64,000 nucleotides of DNA from NCBI GenBank assembly GCA_012955965.1, contig JABBZI010000004.1, positions 122,497 through 186,496 on the forward strand, given 5' to 3'. Positions 62,880 to 64,000 of this stretch are shown piece by piece. This DNA is from Clostridioides difficile (GTDB lineage: Bacteria > Bacillota > Clostridia > Peptostreptococcales > Peptostreptococcaceae). Under the pieces are notes generated by a model. It was given only the letters and a program-made list of their open reading frames with translations, searched no databases and was not told where the DNA came from. A program made the position numbers and the translations under genes. How positions within the stretch are numbered: the first letter of the stretch is position 1; each line of letters begins with the position of its first letter.

Positions 62880-64000
62880 CTACTTTAATGACTCTTCTAT
62901 TCCTTTAGCTATTTGTGTTCCCATTTCTTTTACTTTTGCTGGAGAGTTTATTAAACTCATGTCACTAACATTATCTAAAAATGCACATTCTACAAGTACC
63001 GCTGGCACATTATTAGTTCTTAAAACATATAAATAATCTTTTGCAGGATTGTCGTCTAGAGTTCTTGTTTTTATACCTCTATTAGTAAGTTTAAATTTCT
63101 CTAAAATTCTATTTAATATGTTTGTAGCTACAGTCTTAGTAGTTCCTCCATTTTTATCTTTAATCTTATAAAACACTTCTACTCCATGACCTTTTCTATT
63201 ATTATCACCATTATAGTGTATACTTGTAAATAAGTCTGGTTTAAGTGAGTTAGATAAAGCAGTTCTACTTCCAAGTGATACAGTTTTATCTGTATCTCTA
63301 GTCATAATTACATTTATACCTTTTGAACGTAAATATTCAGTAGTTGCAAGTGAAGTATTTAAATTGTAATCTTTTTCAATCATTCCTCCATATGAATTTC
63401 CAGGTGCTGAACCACCATGCCCTGGGTCAATCATAACGGTCTTAGCACCATTATTACTTCCTGGTTCTGTTGGAGTTGTATTATGTTTAGATAATGATGC
63501 TGCTATAGAACTCATTACACTAGAAGTCAATCCTCCACCTATTTTATATACCTTATTAGCTGATTTAGCTTCTAAATTAGCTTTATGATATGCAGACACA
63601 TACGTCTTTGGCGTTATAAGTATTGGTGATTTTAAGCTAGCAGCTAATGGCCCCGCTGCTAAAGCATCAACAAGTTCATCTGATTTAGCTACTAAAACAG
63701 CTTCCAATTCATCCTCTGTATAGAATTTTTTTATTACATTTGCATTTGTTTCATGTCTATCTGCTCCATATACTCTATTATTAGTAACATTATCCTTAGT
63801 TATATTATTTACTTTATTGATGACATTTGTTGATATCATTTGAGGTCCACCTATAAAATAAGCACTTTGTAAGTCCTCACTCTCTAGCCATTGATATGTA
63901 ACATTTGTAATACTATCTTTGTCAGCCACTATAATAGGTTGCTTATCCTGACCTGCTTTTGCTGCTATAGTAAGTGCATCTATTTCTCCACCATCTTTAC
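62880..64000 (-). CDS. cwp17: Cell wall protein with CWB2 repeats and amidase domain, partial (Cwp17-like)
   Basis: The C-terminal part of an S-layer-associated N-acetylmuramoyl-L-alanine amidase. The gene continues beyond the right window edge, since codons up to 64000 are in frame and encode further CWB2 sequence (EIDALTIAAKAGQDKQPIIV). At least one full CWB2 repeat is seen (YGADRHETNANVIKKFY, then AGPLAASLKSPILITPK). A linker (TPTEPGSN) and an Amidase_3 domain follow, with zinc ligands MIDPGHGG, MIEKDYNL and FTSIHYNGD and catalytic Glu in VPAVLVECAFLDN. It cuts the glycan-peptide bond of peptidoglycan. The symbol follows recalled gene order, and cwp16 is an alternative. Confidence 0.82.
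   Translation of the reverse strand, partial: KDGGEIDALTIAAKAGQDKQPIIVADKDSITNVTYQWLESEDLQSAYFIGGPQMISTNVINKVNNITKDNVTNNRVYGADRHETNANVIKKFYTEDELEAVLVAKSDELVDALAAGPLAASLKSPILITPKTYVSAYHKANLEAKSANKVYKIGGGLTSSVMSSIAASLSKHNTTPTEPGSNNGAKTVMIDPGHGGSAPGNSYGGMIEKDYNLNTSLATTEYLRSKGINVIMTRDTDKTVSLGSRTALSNSLKPDLFTSIHYNGDNNRKGHGVEVFYKIKDKNGGTTKTVATNILNRILEKFKLTNRGIKTRTLDDNPAKDYLYVLRTNNVPAVLVECAFLDNVSDMSLINSPAKVKEMGTQIAKGIEESLK

Noticed and set aside
62880..63929. A complete 349-residue amidase starting at 63929
   Set aside because: The frame stays open to the window edge and the extra codons encode more CWB2 sequence, so the internal GTG is not the start and the gene is truncated by the window.

Overview
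The window is low-GC DNA from a spore-forming, anaerobic Firmicute. I read it as Clostridioides difficile. The reasons are a recognisable CdeC (cysteine-rich exosporium protein), two cell-wall proteins with CWB2 anchoring repeats (one matching Cwp18, one the probable Cwp17 amidase), and a butyryl-CoA gene cluster in the order bcd-etfB-etfA-crt-hbd-thlA beside addAB and sbcDC. This is recognition from memory, not a database search. Most genes lie on the minus strand. There is no rRNA, tRNA, CRISPR array, prophage or insertion sequence in the window.

Layout by region. 0-9.6 kb: a DUF2812 membrane protein, a ZIP metal transporter behind a near-consensus Fur box, an M20 amidohydrolase with a membrane transporter, an ABC exporter, an orphan galactitol-type PTS IIB, the molybdenum cofactor pair moeA-mobB, and a lipoprotein. 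9.6-15.1 kb: a LysR regulator facing a complete mannose-class PTS operon (GntR, IIA, BtpA-like, IIB, IIC, IID). 15.2-20.6 kb: M18 aminopeptidase, a DUF896 protein, a MocR regulator, a PHP phosphatase and a SpoVB-like flippase whose ribosome binding site sits inside a terminator-like hairpin. 20.7-27 kb: a spore-flavoured block with cdeC, a structured non-coding RNA, an acidic protein, a Lys-rich protein, a LacI regulator, three tiny Cys-rich membrane proteins (one of 59 residues) and acpP. 27-35.3 kb: a nucleoid-associated protein, an RluA pseudouridine synthase and the butyrate-forming operon. 35.3-36 kb is a gene-free regulatory stretch with a Rex-like site.

36-45.4 kb: a YbaK-type deacylase, an ABC-2 transporter pair, NAD kinase, a YfcE-type phosphoesterase, a CWB2-only surface protein, peptidase T, an AI-2E family permease and a CNNM/CBS transporter. 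45.5-62.7 kb is a long, tightly packed DNA-break-repair block transcribed leftward. It holds a degenerate helicase-like protein, a UvrD-type helicase and a RecB-type nuclease with an Fe-S cysteine cluster, followed by addB, addA, sbcD and sbcC. The first three genes look like a second, split AddAB-like helicase-nuclease and are the best candidate for an undescribed system. The window ends inside a CWB2/amidase gene (probably cwp17).

Several listed starts were moved inward because a clear Shine-Dalgarno sequence fits an internal ATG or TTG better.
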